DNA from: Myxococcales bacterium
GTDB taxonomy: Bacteria > Myxococcota_A > UBA9160 > UBA4427
Direction: 5' to 3'
DNA length: 64,000 bases
Assembly: GCA_022563535.1 (NCBI GenBank)
Contig: JADFNE010000004.1
Span: 62,001 to 126,000, forward strand
Shown here in pieces: positions 25,341 to 34,485 of the stretch (its first letter is position 1; each line of letters opens with the position of its first letter). Position numbers and translations under genes: made by a program. The notes beneath the pieces were generated by a model that saw only the letters and a list, made by a program, of their open reading frames with translations, made no database searches and was not told the DNA's origin.

Positions 25341-27875
25341 TTGTCCGCAGCAACCATCACCAATGTCTCCGAAACTCTCGAGACCTCCAACATTTCTTTT
25401 TCGCCGTGGAACTGGGCAGCGGGAGTCACGCTGATTTGTGTCTTGCCACTTCTGCTCATGGGGATGGGTGTAGATTTTTCGACTGAGATCAAACCTCTCC
25501 TGATCGCCGACACCGGCGCCATGACGCAGTCCAGCCTGGGCGAAGCAGTCCACGCGGCCGCACGTGGGAACTACACCCATACATTGCTCGAATGGAGCGC
25601 TACCGCGTCTGCGGTCTTCCTGTTCGCTCTCGCGATGATGCAATTTCGACTGACGCGAGAAAGCTCGCTCATGATCATCGGCATTGCCCTGTTGTGCGCT
25701 GGAGCAATGGACGCCTTCCACACCTTGGCGGCAGATCGCCTCATCTCCGCCCAGGCAGATAACAAAGACCTCATCCCATTCACCTGGGCAATCTGCCGGA
25801 TGTTCAATGCCGTCATTCAGCTCGTCGGCGTAACGATCGTGGTCCTGAGTTTCCGGCGAGGAGGGGGGCAGATCAGTCCGGCTGGAATGGTGGCGATCAG
25901 CGGCGTATTTGTTTTGACCGCATATTTGATCATCGACTACTGCGCGAACACCGCGACGCTTCCGCAAACCATGTTTCCGGACAACACCATCAAACGCCCG
26001 TTCGACATCTATCCGATCATTCCGTACGCGATCAACGCCCTGGTCGTCTTCCCCATGTATCTGCGACTGCACCGCAACGTTTTTTCGTACATGCTCCTGA
26101 TCGCGCTGATTCCCGATATTGCTACCGAGCTCTACATGGCCTTTGGCTCGACCAGTCTGCACGATTCGGCATTCAATGTGGCACACGCGACGAAAGCGTT
26201 CAGCTACATGATCCCCGTAATCGGGCTGTTCATCGACTACGTTCAGACTTACGCGCGCCAGGCCCAGCTGTCTGAAGAGCGCCAGGTACTGATTTCACAT
26301 CTCGAGAACGCGGTCGAAGAAGCGGAACGAGCCAGTCGCGTGAAGAGCGATTTTCTCGCGAACATGTCCCACGAACTTCGGACACCCATGAATTCGATCA
26401 TGGGATTTACAAAGCGACTGATCAAGCGGTTGCCCGAACAAATCGGCGAGCGAGACATGGACGCTCTGCGGACGGTCGACCGCAACGCCGAACATCTGCC
26501 CATTCTCATCAACGACATCCTCGATCTTTCGAAGATCGAGGCCGGTCGAGTGGAGCTCGACTACACAGCTTTTGATTTGAGTGAAGTCGTGCAGCATGCC
26601 ACGCAGGAACTGACACCGACTGCGGAGGCCAAAGGGCTCCGGGTTGAACTCGACCTCTCAGAAGATACGGCGCTAAACGTCCAGGCCGACAGCGTCAAAT
26701 GTAGACAGATGATCAACAATTTGATCTCAAATGCGATCAAGTACACCGACCAAGGGCACATCACGGTGAGTTTGCGCAAGGTGGTGGATCCAGAGCTGGG
26801 AGATGCCGCTCAAATACGGGTGGTCGATAGCGGAGTTGGGATTCGCGAAGAAGATCGAGATCGACTCTTCCTTCGGTTCATGCAAGTAGACCAGAACTCG
26901 GACAGGCGAGTCGGTGGTACGGGCCTCGTCATCGTCAAACACTACGCGGAACTACACGGGGGCCGGCTCGAGTTTACCAGCGAATACGGAGTGGGGAGCG
27001 ACTTCTGGATTACCATCCCGTTAGTGGCGTCGCTCGCCAGACAGGTCGTCAACCCGAGCGGTGGGAATGATCAGTCGTCTGACCAATCACTCTCCCCGGA
27101 TGCCTCAACCCAGGAATCTGATGAGCCGGCTACAGGGCTCACGGTTCTCTGTGTCGACGATGAGCCCGACATTCTCAAGTACCTCAGCCTCACCTTCCTG
27201 GATGCTGGATACGCCGTCCAAACCGCACTGAACCTCGAGCAGGCGATTTCACAAGCGCAGACTACTTCGCCGGACATCATCTGCCTCGACCTCGAACTCC
27301 CGGGACAGGACGGTTACGAAATTCTGCGAAAACTCAAAAGGATTCCCGCGATTGCGGACGTCCCAGTGGTCATCGTCTCCGCCACCGCCGAAGACGCACG
27401 AGAACTCGACATCGACGCATGCGCGTTCTTGTCAAAACCCGTCGACGCAGAGGTGCTGGTAGAAACAGTCCATCAGGTGCTCGTGGATGAGATTCATAGC
27501 GCCCTGATCGTTGACGACGATCCGGACAGTTGTCAACTGATCGCCACCACGCTGATCGACAGCCAGATTGATGCCACGGTCGCCAACAATGGCGGCGAGG
27601 CGCTCGAATCTCTGGTCAACTTCCAGCCGGATGTAATTTTCCTGGATCTCATGATGCCCGAAATGGACGGGTTCGAGTTTCTCAGGAACGTCAAATCTGA
27701 TCCGACCTGGTCAAAAATCCCCATCATTGTCATGAGCGGCAAGGAACTCCACCGCAAGGACTATGACCGTCTCGGCGGGAAGGTCGAGGTCATCCTTTCC
27801 AAGGGCCAGAGCGAGGCGGCGCAACTCGTGCGGTCGATTCTCGCGGCGAAGGCACGCAAATCCCGCGAATCTTGA
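25341..27875 (+). CDS. Hybrid sensor histidine kinase, MASE3-like sensor with two receiver domains
   Basis: An inner-membrane sensor. Residues 23-300 form seven to eight helices of MASE3 type (GAMDAFHTLAADRL). A short coiled coil leads to HisKA (phospho-His344 in SHELRTP), then HATPase (N box NLISNAIKYTD, G1 DSGVGI, F box LFLRFMQVD). The G2 box reads GGTGLVIV instead of the usual GTGLGL. Two receiver domains follow: the first with Asp650 (ICLDLELPG), the second with Asp769 (FLDLMMPEMDG). Only a TTG at 25341 can begin this frame, with AAGG upstream. It faces the CheY-like gene across a 26-bp convergent gap, so phosphotransfer to that protein is plausible. The signal sensed is unknown. Confidence 0.92.
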   Translation: MSAATITNVSETLETSNISFSPWNWAAGVTLICVLPLLLMGMGVDFSTEIKPLLIADTGAMTQSSLGEAVHAAARGNYTHTLLEWSATASAVFLFALAMMQFRLTRESSLMIIGIALLCAGAMDAFHTLAADRLISAQADNKDLIPFTWAICRMFNAVIQLVGVTIVVLSFRRGGGQISPAGMVAISGVFVLTAYLIIDYCANTATLPQTMFPDNTIKRPFDIYPIIPYAINALVVFPMYLRLHRNVFSYMLLIALIPDIATELYMAFGSTSLHDSAFNVAHATKAFSYMIPVIGLFIDYVQTYARQAQLSEERQVLISHLENAVEEAERASRVKSDFLANMSHELRTPMNSIMGFTKRLIKRLPEQIGERDMDALRTVDRNAEHLPILINDILDLSKIEAGRVELDYTAFDLSEVVQHATQELTPTAEAKGLRVELDLSEDTALNVQADSVKCRQMINNLISNAIKYTDQGHITVSLRKVVDPELGDAAQIRVVDSGVGIREEDRDRLFLRFMQVDQNSDRRVGGTGLVIVKHYAELHGGRLEFTSEYGVGSDFWITIPLVASLARQVVNPSGGNDQSSDQSLSPDASTQESDEPATGLTVLCVDDEPDILKYLSLTFLDAGYAVQTALNLEQAISQAQTTSPDIICLDLELPGQDGYEILRKLKRIPAIADVPVVIVSATAEDARELDIDACAFLSKPVDAEVLVETVHQVLVDEIHSALIVDDDPDSCQLIATTLIDSQIDATVANNGGEALESLVNFQPDVIFLDLMMPEMDGFEFLRNVKSDPTWSKIPIIVMSGKELHRKDYDRLGGKVEVILSKGQSEAAQLVRSILAAKARKSRES

Positions 27876-27901
27876 GCGTTGCCAACTGGGCGTTGATTTT
27901 T

Positions 27902-28276
27902 TTAGGAGTCCGAACCAATCCAGGTCGCGATCGCTTCGAGTAGCTCCTCTTCGAGGATCGGCTTGGTGATCAGGCCGTTGACGCCGGAATTCAAAATATC
28001 CTCGGCCTCTCCCGAGACGGCGTGGGCCGTCACCGCAAGGATCGGGAGATCTTTGAATCGCAAGTTCGCTCGCAGACGCCGTGTCGTTTCCTTGCCGTCG
28101 ATTCCCGGCAATGAAATGTCCATCAAGACGAGCCCGAAGGAGCGTTGCTCGAGCACCGCCAGGGCTTCCTCGCCAGTCTCTACCGCTTCGAAGCTGTAGC
28201 CAGCATCCTCGAGACACCAGCAGACGAGCTTGCGATTGTCCGGGTGATCCTCGACGACCAGGATTGAGCGCGACAT
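27902..28276 (-). CDS. CheY-like single-domain response regulator
   Basis: A 124-residue receiver domain without an output domain. Acidic pocket VVEDHPDN near the start, phospho-acceptor Asp in VLMDISLPGIDG (about residue 54), Thr in LAVTAHAV and Lys in GLITKPI complete the active site. The ATG at 28276 is chosen because GGAGAG lies 7 bp upstream; the frame stays open further upstream to 28513 but that part is low-sense. It belongs to the single-domain class closest to DivK or sporulation-type regulators. It converges on the hybrid kinase gene. Confidence 0.9.
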   Translation of the reverse strand: MSRSILVVEDHPDNRKLVCWCLEDAGYSFEAVETGEEALAVLEQRSFGLVLMDISLPGIDGKETTRRLRANLRFKDLPILAVTAHAVSGEAEDILNSGVNGLITKPILEEELLEAIATWIGSDS

Positions 28277-28409
28277 TTCCGTCTCTCCATGTCCCTTCGA
28301 ACTCAATGGCCGTTCAGGACGAATGACATTCCAGCAATCGGTAAATTCACCACACCTCTGAAGGAACAACCCGGAATACGAGCAATCTGGATAAAACACC
28401 CGTGTCTGG

Positions 28410-30035
28410 CTACGGAGTATTATCGAGCAAGTCCCGCTTGAGGACCTTGCCCGTCGTGTTTCGCGGCAGGGTGTCGAGGAAGACGATCTCGCGGGGCACT
28501 TTGTACCGGGCAAGGTTGGCCCTTACGTAGTCCTTCAGCCCAGCCTCATCTTCGCTCGCACCCTCGTGCAGCACGACGAACGCCTTGAGACGCTGCCCAA
28601 ATTCCTCGTCGGCAACACCAACCACCGCAGCTTCCAACACCTGATCGTGATTCGAAAGCAGGTCTTCGATTTCTCGTGGAAAGACGTTTTCTCCCCCCGA
28701 GATGATCATGTCGTCGTCGCGGCCGTCCACGAAGAGGCGACCTTCTGAATCGAAGTGGCCGACATCGCCGCTGGACATCAGACCGTCGATCATCTCCTTG
28801 TTGCCCCCGCCCGTGTAGCCGTCGAACTGGACATCGTTGCCGACAAAAATGCGTCCGGTCGTGCCGGAGGGCAATTCGTGACCCTGGTCGTCGAGGATAC
28901 GCACGGTTACGCCGCGGGGCGGGCGACCGGCAGTACCGGGCGCAGCCCGCAATTCATCGGGCATGGCGATCGTAGCCTGGGCGACCTCGGTAGAACCGTA
29001 GAGGTTGTAGACGTTGTCGCCGAAGGTATCCATCCACTCGATCGCGAGGCCGCCCGGAAGTGTCGAACCGCTCACGCAGACCGCTTCGAGGGTCGAGGTG
29101 TCGTAGCGACCGATGATCTCGGGACCCAGATCGAGGATGCGCTGCATCATGACCGGGACGACCGCCATGATTTGAACCCCCAACTCCTGGATGGCCGCCA
29201 GGGTGCCTTCCGGATCGAACCGGCGTCTCAGGCAAACGGTACAACCGAGTTGGGCCGCGACCAGCAGATGCAGCCCGCCCCACGAATGAAAGGTCGGCGC
29301 GACGACGAGATTGCGCATCCCGGTGCGAAGGGGCATGCGCCCAAACAGGCCGATCAATGTATCGATGCCCTGGCGCTTCATCTTGCGCTGCGCACCTTTC
29401 GGAGAGCCCGTAGTGCCGGAGGTCAGAATCGTGTAGCGACCGGGCTGGGATGGGGCGTCGAGCTCTGCATCGTCGTAATTTTCCGCCAACTGCTCGAGGG
29501 TTGTTTCGGCAGCGCCGTTTTCGGCCGAGGTCACGACCCGGGTGAGTCTGCTCACAGTTCCCATTTCGACAATGTCGCGGAACTCTTCGTCGTAGATGAT
29601 CAACTGGCTGCCTTCACGCGCACACACTTCTTCGAGCTGCGGCGCTGCGAAGCCGGTGTTGAGCATCAAGGTGTTGGTGCCGAGTTTGTCCAGGGCGACC
29701 TGCGCCCGAACGAAGCCAACGTGGTTGCGCGCGAACAACGCGACACTGTCGCCGGCCTTCACTCCGGCTTCAGCCAGGCCTCGTGCGATGGCATTGGTCG
29801 AGCGATCCATTTCAGCGAAGGTCAGCGAACTGGTGTCGTCTACAACCGCCGTGCGATCGGGATCGCGCTGGGCGGCGGCGTAAAAGCCAGCGGCGGTCGT
29901 CGACCCGTACTTCGAGACCGCCCGCTTCATGCTCCTCAGGTAACGCGGGCTCAAGAAACCCGCCCCGCCCAGGACCTGAAACAGCTCGCGGGTGCGACTC
30001 AGCACCCCGCCCTGCCCGGTTCCACGTAGACTCAT
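28410..30035 (-). CDS. AMP-forming acyl-CoA ligase (FadD-like)
   Basis: Activates a fatty or aromatic acid with ATP and CoA through an acyl-adenylate. Motifs: P-loop TSGTTGSPKGAQRK, NLYGSTEVAQA (adenine-binding loop), SGDVGHFDSEGRLFVDGRDDD (hinge Asp) and the C-terminal Lys region LPRNTTGKVLK. The length of 541 residues is normal. A GGAG lies about 11 bp before the ATG. It is divergent from an SDR gene that lies in the same general lipid-metabolism neighbourhood. The chain-length preference cannot be read. Confidence 0.92.
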   Translation of the reverse strand: MSLRGTGQGGVLSRTRELFQVLGGAGFLSPRYLRSMKRAVSKYGSTTAAGFYAAAQRDPDRTAVVDDTSSLTFAEMDRSTNAIARGLAEAGVKAGDSVALFARNHVGFVRAQVALDKLGTNTLMLNTGFAAPQLEEVCAREGSQLIIYDEEFRDIVEMGTVSRLTRVVTSAENGAAETTLEQLAENYDDAELDAPSQPGRYTILTSGTTGSPKGAQRKMKRQGIDTLIGLFGRMPLRTGMRNLVVAPTFHSWGGLHLLVAAQLGCTVCLRRRFDPEGTLAAIQELGVQIMAVVPVMMQRILDLGPEIIGRYDTSTLEAVCVSGSTLPGGLAIEWMDTFGDNVYNLYGSTEVAQATIAMPDELRAAPGTAGRPPRGVTVRILDDQGHELPSGTTGRIFVGNDVQFDGYTGGGNKEMIDGLMSSGDVGHFDSEGRLFVDGRDDDMIISGGENVFPREIEDLLSNHDQVLEAAVVGVADEEFGQRLKAFVVLHEGASEDEAGLKDYVRANLARYKVPREIVFLDTLPRNTTGKVLKRDLLDNTP

Positions 30036-30177
30036 GCGTGAGGAATACTCCAGCCCTTCGCCGCAGTCGACCCACAGTCCCCAACATCCTCGGAACTACG
30101 CAAGCGCGGCGGCTGTTTCATGGTAGCTTGCTTCCTGTCGTCCAGACGTCTCCAGGCGCTCCAGAGGAGAATTGAAA

Positions 30178-31029
30178 ATGGGTCAATGTGACGGGAAAGT
30201 AGCGTTCGTTACGGGTGCGAGTCGCGGCATCGGGCTCGCCATTGCAACCCGACTGGCCAGCGAGGGCGCATCGGTTGTGCTCTGTGCGTCGCGTATGGGG
30301 GCCCATGACGATTTGGTGGGAACCCTCGAGCAATCGGTTTCTCTCGTGCAGGCGAACGGCGGCAAGGCCTCGGCCGTCGCATGCGACTTGTCGGACGCTT
30401 CGGCCCGGGCAGATCTGATCGAGCGGGCGAGCGAGGCCTTTGGCCCAATCGATATTTTGGTGAACAATGCCGCCGGATCGAGCATGAAGCTTCCGAGTGA
30501 GTGCACAACCCTTGAACGCAGCAATATGTTCGACATGAACGTGAACGGCCCGATCGACCTCGCACAGCAGGCCATTCCCAGCATGAAGGCCCGGGGCGGC
30601 GGCTGGATCTTGAACATCTCCAGCGCGACCTCGAAGCAACCCGAGCTTCCCTACCGCGACTCCAAGATTGCCGCCCTGGTCATCGGCCCCTACGGAGCCA
30701 GCAAGGCCGCACTCGAGCGCTACACCACGGCCCTGGCCCACGAAGTCGCGGAACACGACATCTTCGTAAACGCCATGGCGCCGACATCGATCGTGCTGAC
30801 CCACGGTGCAAGCTACGTGCGCGACATCGCCCGCAGAAACCCCGACATGGCCGAACCCGTCGAGATGATGGCCGAGGGCGCCCTCGAACTCTGCACCGGT
30901 CGCCATGTGGGGCGGGTCGTTTTCAGCCGCGACATCGTCCACGCCGTGGGCCGCAAGGTCCACAGTCTCGACGGAAAGACGGTGCTCGGCGATGCGTTCT
31001 TGTTGGCGGACGTCGAGGCGACTGTCTGA
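30178..31029 (+). CDS. Short-chain dehydrogenase/reductase
   Basis: A 283-residue SDR with VTGASRGIGLAIA cofactor loop, DILVNNAAGSS, Ser in LNISSATS, and the Tyr/Lys pair in PYGASKAALER. About 20 residues (KQPELPYRDSKIAALV) are inserted between the catalytic Ser and Tyr, longer than usual and perhaps a substrate-gating loop. AGGAGA 7 bp before the ATG at 30178 fixes the start. It converges directly on the MaoC gene: its TGA and the neighbour's stop form TGATCA. It likely oxidises a 3-hydroxyacyl-CoA or sterol alcohol. Confidence 0.9.
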   Translation: MGQCDGKVAFVTGASRGIGLAIATRLASEGASVVLCASRMGAHDDLVGTLEQSVSLVQANGGKASAVACDLSDASARADLIERASEAFGPIDILVNNAAGSSMKLPSECTTLERSNMFDMNVNGPIDLAQQAIPSMKARGGGWILNISSATSKQPELPYRDSKIAALVIGPYGASKAALERYTTALAHEVAEHDIFVNAMAPTSIVLTHGASYVRDIARRNPDMAEPVEMMAEGALELCTGRHVGRVVFSRDIVHAVGRKVHSLDGKTVLGDAFLLADVEATV

Positions 31030-31446
31030 TCAGTTGAAACGAACCACTGCCGTGCCCGGGGTCGTGTTCTTGCCCTTGGCGTTGTTCACGTAGAGTTCGA
31101 GTTCGGCGAGCTTCTCGCCGCCCTCTTCCCATTTGCGCTTGACTATGCCACCCAGGGTCATCTCCTGATTGGGCAAGTCCATGCCGCGATACTGGCAGGC
31201 AAGGTTCTTGATGCGGCCGCCGTGGTCGAGCCAGTTGGAAACTAGTTCCCCGAGCGCGGCATACTTGAAGCGTCCATGAATGATGATCGAACCAATGGCC
31301 TTCGATTGCGGAAACTCAAAGTCGTGGTGAAGCGGATTGAAATCGCCGCCGCCCGCGGCGTACTTGACGAGCTGGGTTACGTCCGGGTTCTTGATGAGTT
31401 CGGGGAGAGCGTCCCCCTCTTTGAATGAGTCCCAGGTTCTCGGCAT
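31030..31446 (-). CDS. MaoC-family (R)-specific enoyl-CoA hydratase subunit
   Basis: A 138-residue hot-dog protein with the catalytic hydratase signature GGGDFNPLHHD (Asp and His about residues 34 and 40). In heteromeric enzymes this is the catalytic subunit, comparable with mycobacterial HadB. It sits 60 bp after the FAS1-like dehydratase subunit on the same strand, so the two most likely form one hydratase acting on trans-2-enoyl-CoA or 3-hydroxyacyl substrates. Its stop abuts that of the convergent SDR. Confidence 0.9.
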   Translation of the reverse strand: MPRTWDSFKEGDALPELIKNPDVTQLVKYAAGGGDFNPLHHDFEFPQSKAIGSIIIHGRFKYAALGELVSNWLDHGGRIKNLACQYRGMDLPNQEMTLGGIVKRKWEEGGEKLAELELYVNNAKGKNTTPGTAVVRFN

Positions 31447-31506
31447 CTCGAATTCTCCTGTCTCTTTGCTTGCCTATTCGCGTACGTAGATCTTCTTTCG
31501 AGCGGC

Positions 31507-31998
31507 TCAGAAAAAGAGGGCCTGGCCGCGCTGGGTCGCCACGAGTTCACCGTCCTGGTTTACGACCTTGGTCTCGTTCGTCATGATCAGCATCTCGCCG
31601 GTCGTCCTTCCCTTGCGCACCGAGAGATCCGAAATACACGAGATCACAGTGAGGATGTCTCCAGCACAGATGTCCGCGTAGTATTCGGTTTCGGTTCCGC
31701 CGTCCAGCAAATTTGGCAGGCCAGGATCGATCGAAGGTCCGGTATTTCTTAGACCACTGAACGTATCGCTACACACACCGGGAATGAAGATTGGCGTGCC
31801 CAGATAGGTCGGGGGACACGGAAGACTTCGGTACCCCGCCGCCTTGGCCTTGGCTTCGTCGAAGTACACGAGATCCGTGTACCCCACCCCGCGCGCAAAC
31901 GCGCGGACGCTCGTGGTGGTGACTTCGTGGGTCCACGGCGCTGATTCGACGCCGATCACTTTGCGCCATTCATCCGTAATTTCAATACTGTCCGCCAT
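31507..31998 (-). CDS. FAS1-like dehydratase (MaoC N-type) subunit
   Basis: A 163-residue hot-dog protein of the MaoC_dehydrat_N/HadA type: an N-terminal VRAFARGVGYTDLVYFDE strand-helix followed by PCPPTYLG and a GGTETEYY hot-dog helix region. It lacks the GDxNPxH catalytic motif, which the next gene supplies, so it is the non-catalytic partner of a heterodimeric R-hydratase. A short spacer and the shared strand indicate co-transcription. Confidence 0.88.
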   Translation of the reverse strand: MADSIEITDEWRKVIGVESAPWTHEVTTTSVRAFARGVGYTDLVYFDEAKAKAAGYRSLPCPPTYLGTPIFIPGVCSDTFSGLRNTGPSIDPGLPNLLDGGTETEYYADICAGDILTVISCISDLSVRKGRTTGEMLIMTNETKVVNQDGELVATQRGQALFF

Positions 31999-32075
31999 CT
32001 TGCCTCCTGTCTTTTGCCGCTAGATCCGCTCGTCTGTAATCGCCGACCCCATACTGCGTTTTCGCAGGACCGCGA

Positions 32076-34007
32076 TTAGAGCAGCAAGCTCGAGATTCGG
32101 AATGTCACAAACGCTCCGCACCACGCCAATACCATCATATAAGTCAGCGCAAACATAGGCCAACGCCACCCCCCGGTTTCCCGCGCCATCACGGCGATGG
32201 TGGAAGTGCATTGAAGCGCAAACACAAAGAACACCAGCAACGAAAGCGCGACCGGAAGACTGAACACGCGCTCTCCGGTTCTCGGATCTACGTCCGCCTG
32301 GAGCGCTCCGCGCAACCCTTCGAAATCGTCGGCATCTCCTACGGCGTAGATCTGCGCAAGCGTCGAGACAATGATCTCGCGTGCGGCAAAGCTCGCGATC
32401 AAGCCGGCGCCAATTTTCCAGTCGTAACCGAGGGGTGCGATGGCGGGTTCGATTGCCTTGCCGATCCGAGCGCCAAAGCTCGCTTCGAGATCCATCTGCG
32501 CCTGGGCCGCGGGGGTCGCACCGGGGATCACTTCTGCCTTTGGATAGTTGAGCAGCGCCCATACGATCAACGAGGCGACGAACACGATCGTGCCCGCACG
32601 CTTCAAGAAGGCCTTCGCGCTGCGCCAGACCTGGGACGCCAAAAGTCTCGGCGTGGGGAAGCGATACGGCGGAAGCTCCATATAGAACGTCGAAACATGA
32701 CCGCGAATCACGGTCGCCTTGAGGAGCGCCGCGGAAACCATGGCGGTGACCGCCCCCAACAGATAGAGCCCCAGCATCACGAGCCCCTGGAGTCCAATCC
32801 CCAATCCGACTGAGACTGCGGGAACGAAAGCCGCGATCAGAAGTGTATAGATGGGGAGCCGGGCCGAGCAGGTCATGAATGGTGCAACGAGAATGGTGGC
32901 GAGACGGTCTCTCGGGTTCGGAATTGTGCGCGCGGCCATGATCCCCGGCACCGCGCACGCATAGCAGGAGAGCAGCACGATGAACGAGCGGCCCTGGAGT
33001 CCGAACCAACCCATCACGCGATCGACCACAAACGCCGCCCGGGCCATGTAGCCGATGTCTTCGAGAAAATGGATCAGCGTAAAGAGAATGACGATCTGGG
33101 GAAGGAAGATCATCACAGAGCCGACTCCGGCCAATATTCCATCGATCCACAAATCTGTGAACCAACCTTCGGGCATCGCTGTTCGCGACATTCTCCCCAA
33201 CTCAGAGAAGAATGAGTCGATGCCGTCCATCGCTGGAAGGGCGAAGGTGAAGATGCTCTGAAAGACAAAGATCATCACACCCGCAAAGATCAGCCCGCCC
33301 CATACCGGGTGAAGTAGAACCCGATCAATTCGGTCGGTGTGTTCATCTCGATTCAAAGGGCGCTGTTTGATCTCTGCCCACAACGCATCGACTTGTTCGA
33401 AGCGCGCTTCGGTGGACTCGACCGGCTCCATGCCCTCGCCGCGGCGCCACTGGGTGGGGGCTTCGAGCGCGCGCAACAACAGGTCCAGTCCCACGCCGCG
33501 GTTGCCCACGATGGGAAATACTGCGATCCCGAGACGGCGCCCGAGCTTGTCGAAGTTCACCAGCCCACCCCGTGCGCGAAGCTCGTCGATCATGGTGACC
33601 ACGAGCGCCACCGGCGAATCGGGATGAGAGGAGAGAACCTGCAGCACGAGGGCCAGGCCGCGTTCGAGGGTGGTTGCATCCGCGACGACGAGAATTGCAT
33701 CTGGGGCACTCTCGCCGGGGATTCGACCCGAGAGCATGTCCTCGACCACTCGCTCATCGAGAGTCTCTGGAATCAGACTATAGGTACCGGGAAGATCGAT
33801 CAGTTGAACCGAATTGTTCAGCTTCTGGATCTTGCCTTCGCGCCGTTCGACCGTGACCCCCGGATAGTTGCCAACCTTGGCCCGCGATCCCGTCAGCGCA
33901 TTGAACAGCGTCGTCTTGCCGGTATTGGGTGCACCGACCAGCGCAACCACGTCACTGGTGTTGCTTGTCGCCATGTCTTCCAGGGTCAGTGGGTTGCCGG
34001 ACGCCAT
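32076..34007 (-). CDS. feoB: Ferrous iron transporter FeoB
   Basis: An inner-membrane Fe(II) transporter with an N-terminal G-domain. G1 GAPNTGKTT (about residues 25-33), G2-like YPGVTVE and G3 DLPGTYSL (71-78) are intact; the expected G4 NMxD reads TMID (138-141). The rest is a polytopic region with the family Gate motifs and a conserved Cys (LLSCYACAVPG). At about 643 residues it is shorter than the E. coli protein. The start is the ATG at 34007, which shares one base with the FeoA stop (TGATG), so the two are translated as an operon. No Fur-like site is obvious upstream of feoA. Confidence 0.95.
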   Translation of the reverse strand: MASGNPLTLEDMATSNTSDVVALVGAPNTGKTTLFNALTGSRAKVGNYPGVTVERREGKIQKLNNSVQLIDLPGTYSLIPETLDERVVEDMLSGRIPGESAPDAILVVADATTLERGLALVLQVLSSHPDSPVALVVTMIDELRARGGLVNFDKLGRRLGIAVFPIVGNRGVGLDLLLRALEAPTQWRRGEGMEPVESTEARFEQVDALWAEIKQRPLNRDEHTDRIDRVLLHPVWGGLIFAGVMIFVFQSIFTFALPAMDGIDSFFSELGRMSRTAMPEGWFTDLWIDGILAGVGSVMIFLPQIVILFTLIHFLEDIGYMARAAFVVDRVMGWFGLQGRSFIVLLSCYACAVPGIMAARTIPNPRDRLATILVAPFMTCSARLPIYTLLIAAFVPAVSVGLGIGLQGLVMLGLYLLGAVTAMVSAALLKATVIRGHVSTFYMELPPYRFPTPRLLASQVWRSAKAFLKRAGTIVFVASLIVWALLNYPKAEVIPGATPAAQAQMDLEASFGARIGKAIEPAIAPLGYDWKIGAGLIASFAAREIIVSTLAQIYAVGDADDFEGLRGALQADVDPRTGERVFSLPVALSLLVFFVFALQCTSTIAVMARETGGWRWPMFALTYMMVLAWCGAFVTFRISSLLL

Positions 34008-34258
34008 CAGTTTTCGATCCTCATCACACTCATGCCGCTGAGATCTCGCCGCCGCAAACACATGCGAAAACCTCGAAGCTCGAGTTCGATGGGATCACCC
34101 AGCGCACCGCGGCGAACCAGCGTCACTCGGGTACCCGGAACGAATCCGAGTTCGCGCAAGCGCTTTGGAACACCCTCTTCGGAGTCCCTCACGAGCTCGC
34201 CGCTTTGCCCAACTTCGAGATCAACGAGCGGCAACGAATTCTGTTCTGAACTGTGCAT
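34007..34258 (-). CDS. feoA: FeoA-domain protein
   Basis: An 83-residue SH3-like FeoA protein: LVDLEVGQSGELVRDSE followed by RLRELGFVPGTRVTLV, then GDPIELELRGFRMCLRRRDL, the usual pattern. It is the partner of FeoB in ferrous iron uptake and overlaps its start by one base. A candidate start at ATG 34258 has no strong ribosome site. It is divergent from an SDR gene. Confidence 0.93.
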   Translation of the reverse strand: MHSSEQNSLPLVDLEVGQSGELVRDSEEGVPKRLRELGFVPGTRVTLVRRGALGDPIELELRGFRMCLRRRDLSGMSVMRIEN

Positions 34259-34485
34259 CTGAATTTTGTCTTGGCTGGCACGCGGCGCGCGAACCTTTCG
34301 GCTCGTCGAGGTTTAAAATCGTACCAAACTCCCGCAGAAGCGCGAACCTGAACGGGATACGCGATCGAGGTATGCTCGCAGACCATAGCGTATCGAGTTG
34401 ATGCCCCCCTGGCAGGGTCGCCTCATACCGGCCTGTCAGAGAACGCATACCCCCGCAGCGCGCGGAAAAACTCAGGAGAGACACG

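Noticed and set aside
25020-26186. A 388-codon frame antisense to the hybrid kinase
   Set aside because: It overlaps the well-supported DUF47 and kinase genes and reads as low-sense, His/Arg-rich text.
27876-27901. A rho-independent terminator between the kinase and regulator genes
   Set aside because: A T-run is present but there is no convincing GC-rich stem before it.
28755-30029. A 424-codon frame antisense to the acyl-CoA ligase
   Set aside because: The ligase on the other strand carries all family motifs; this frame is its mirror.
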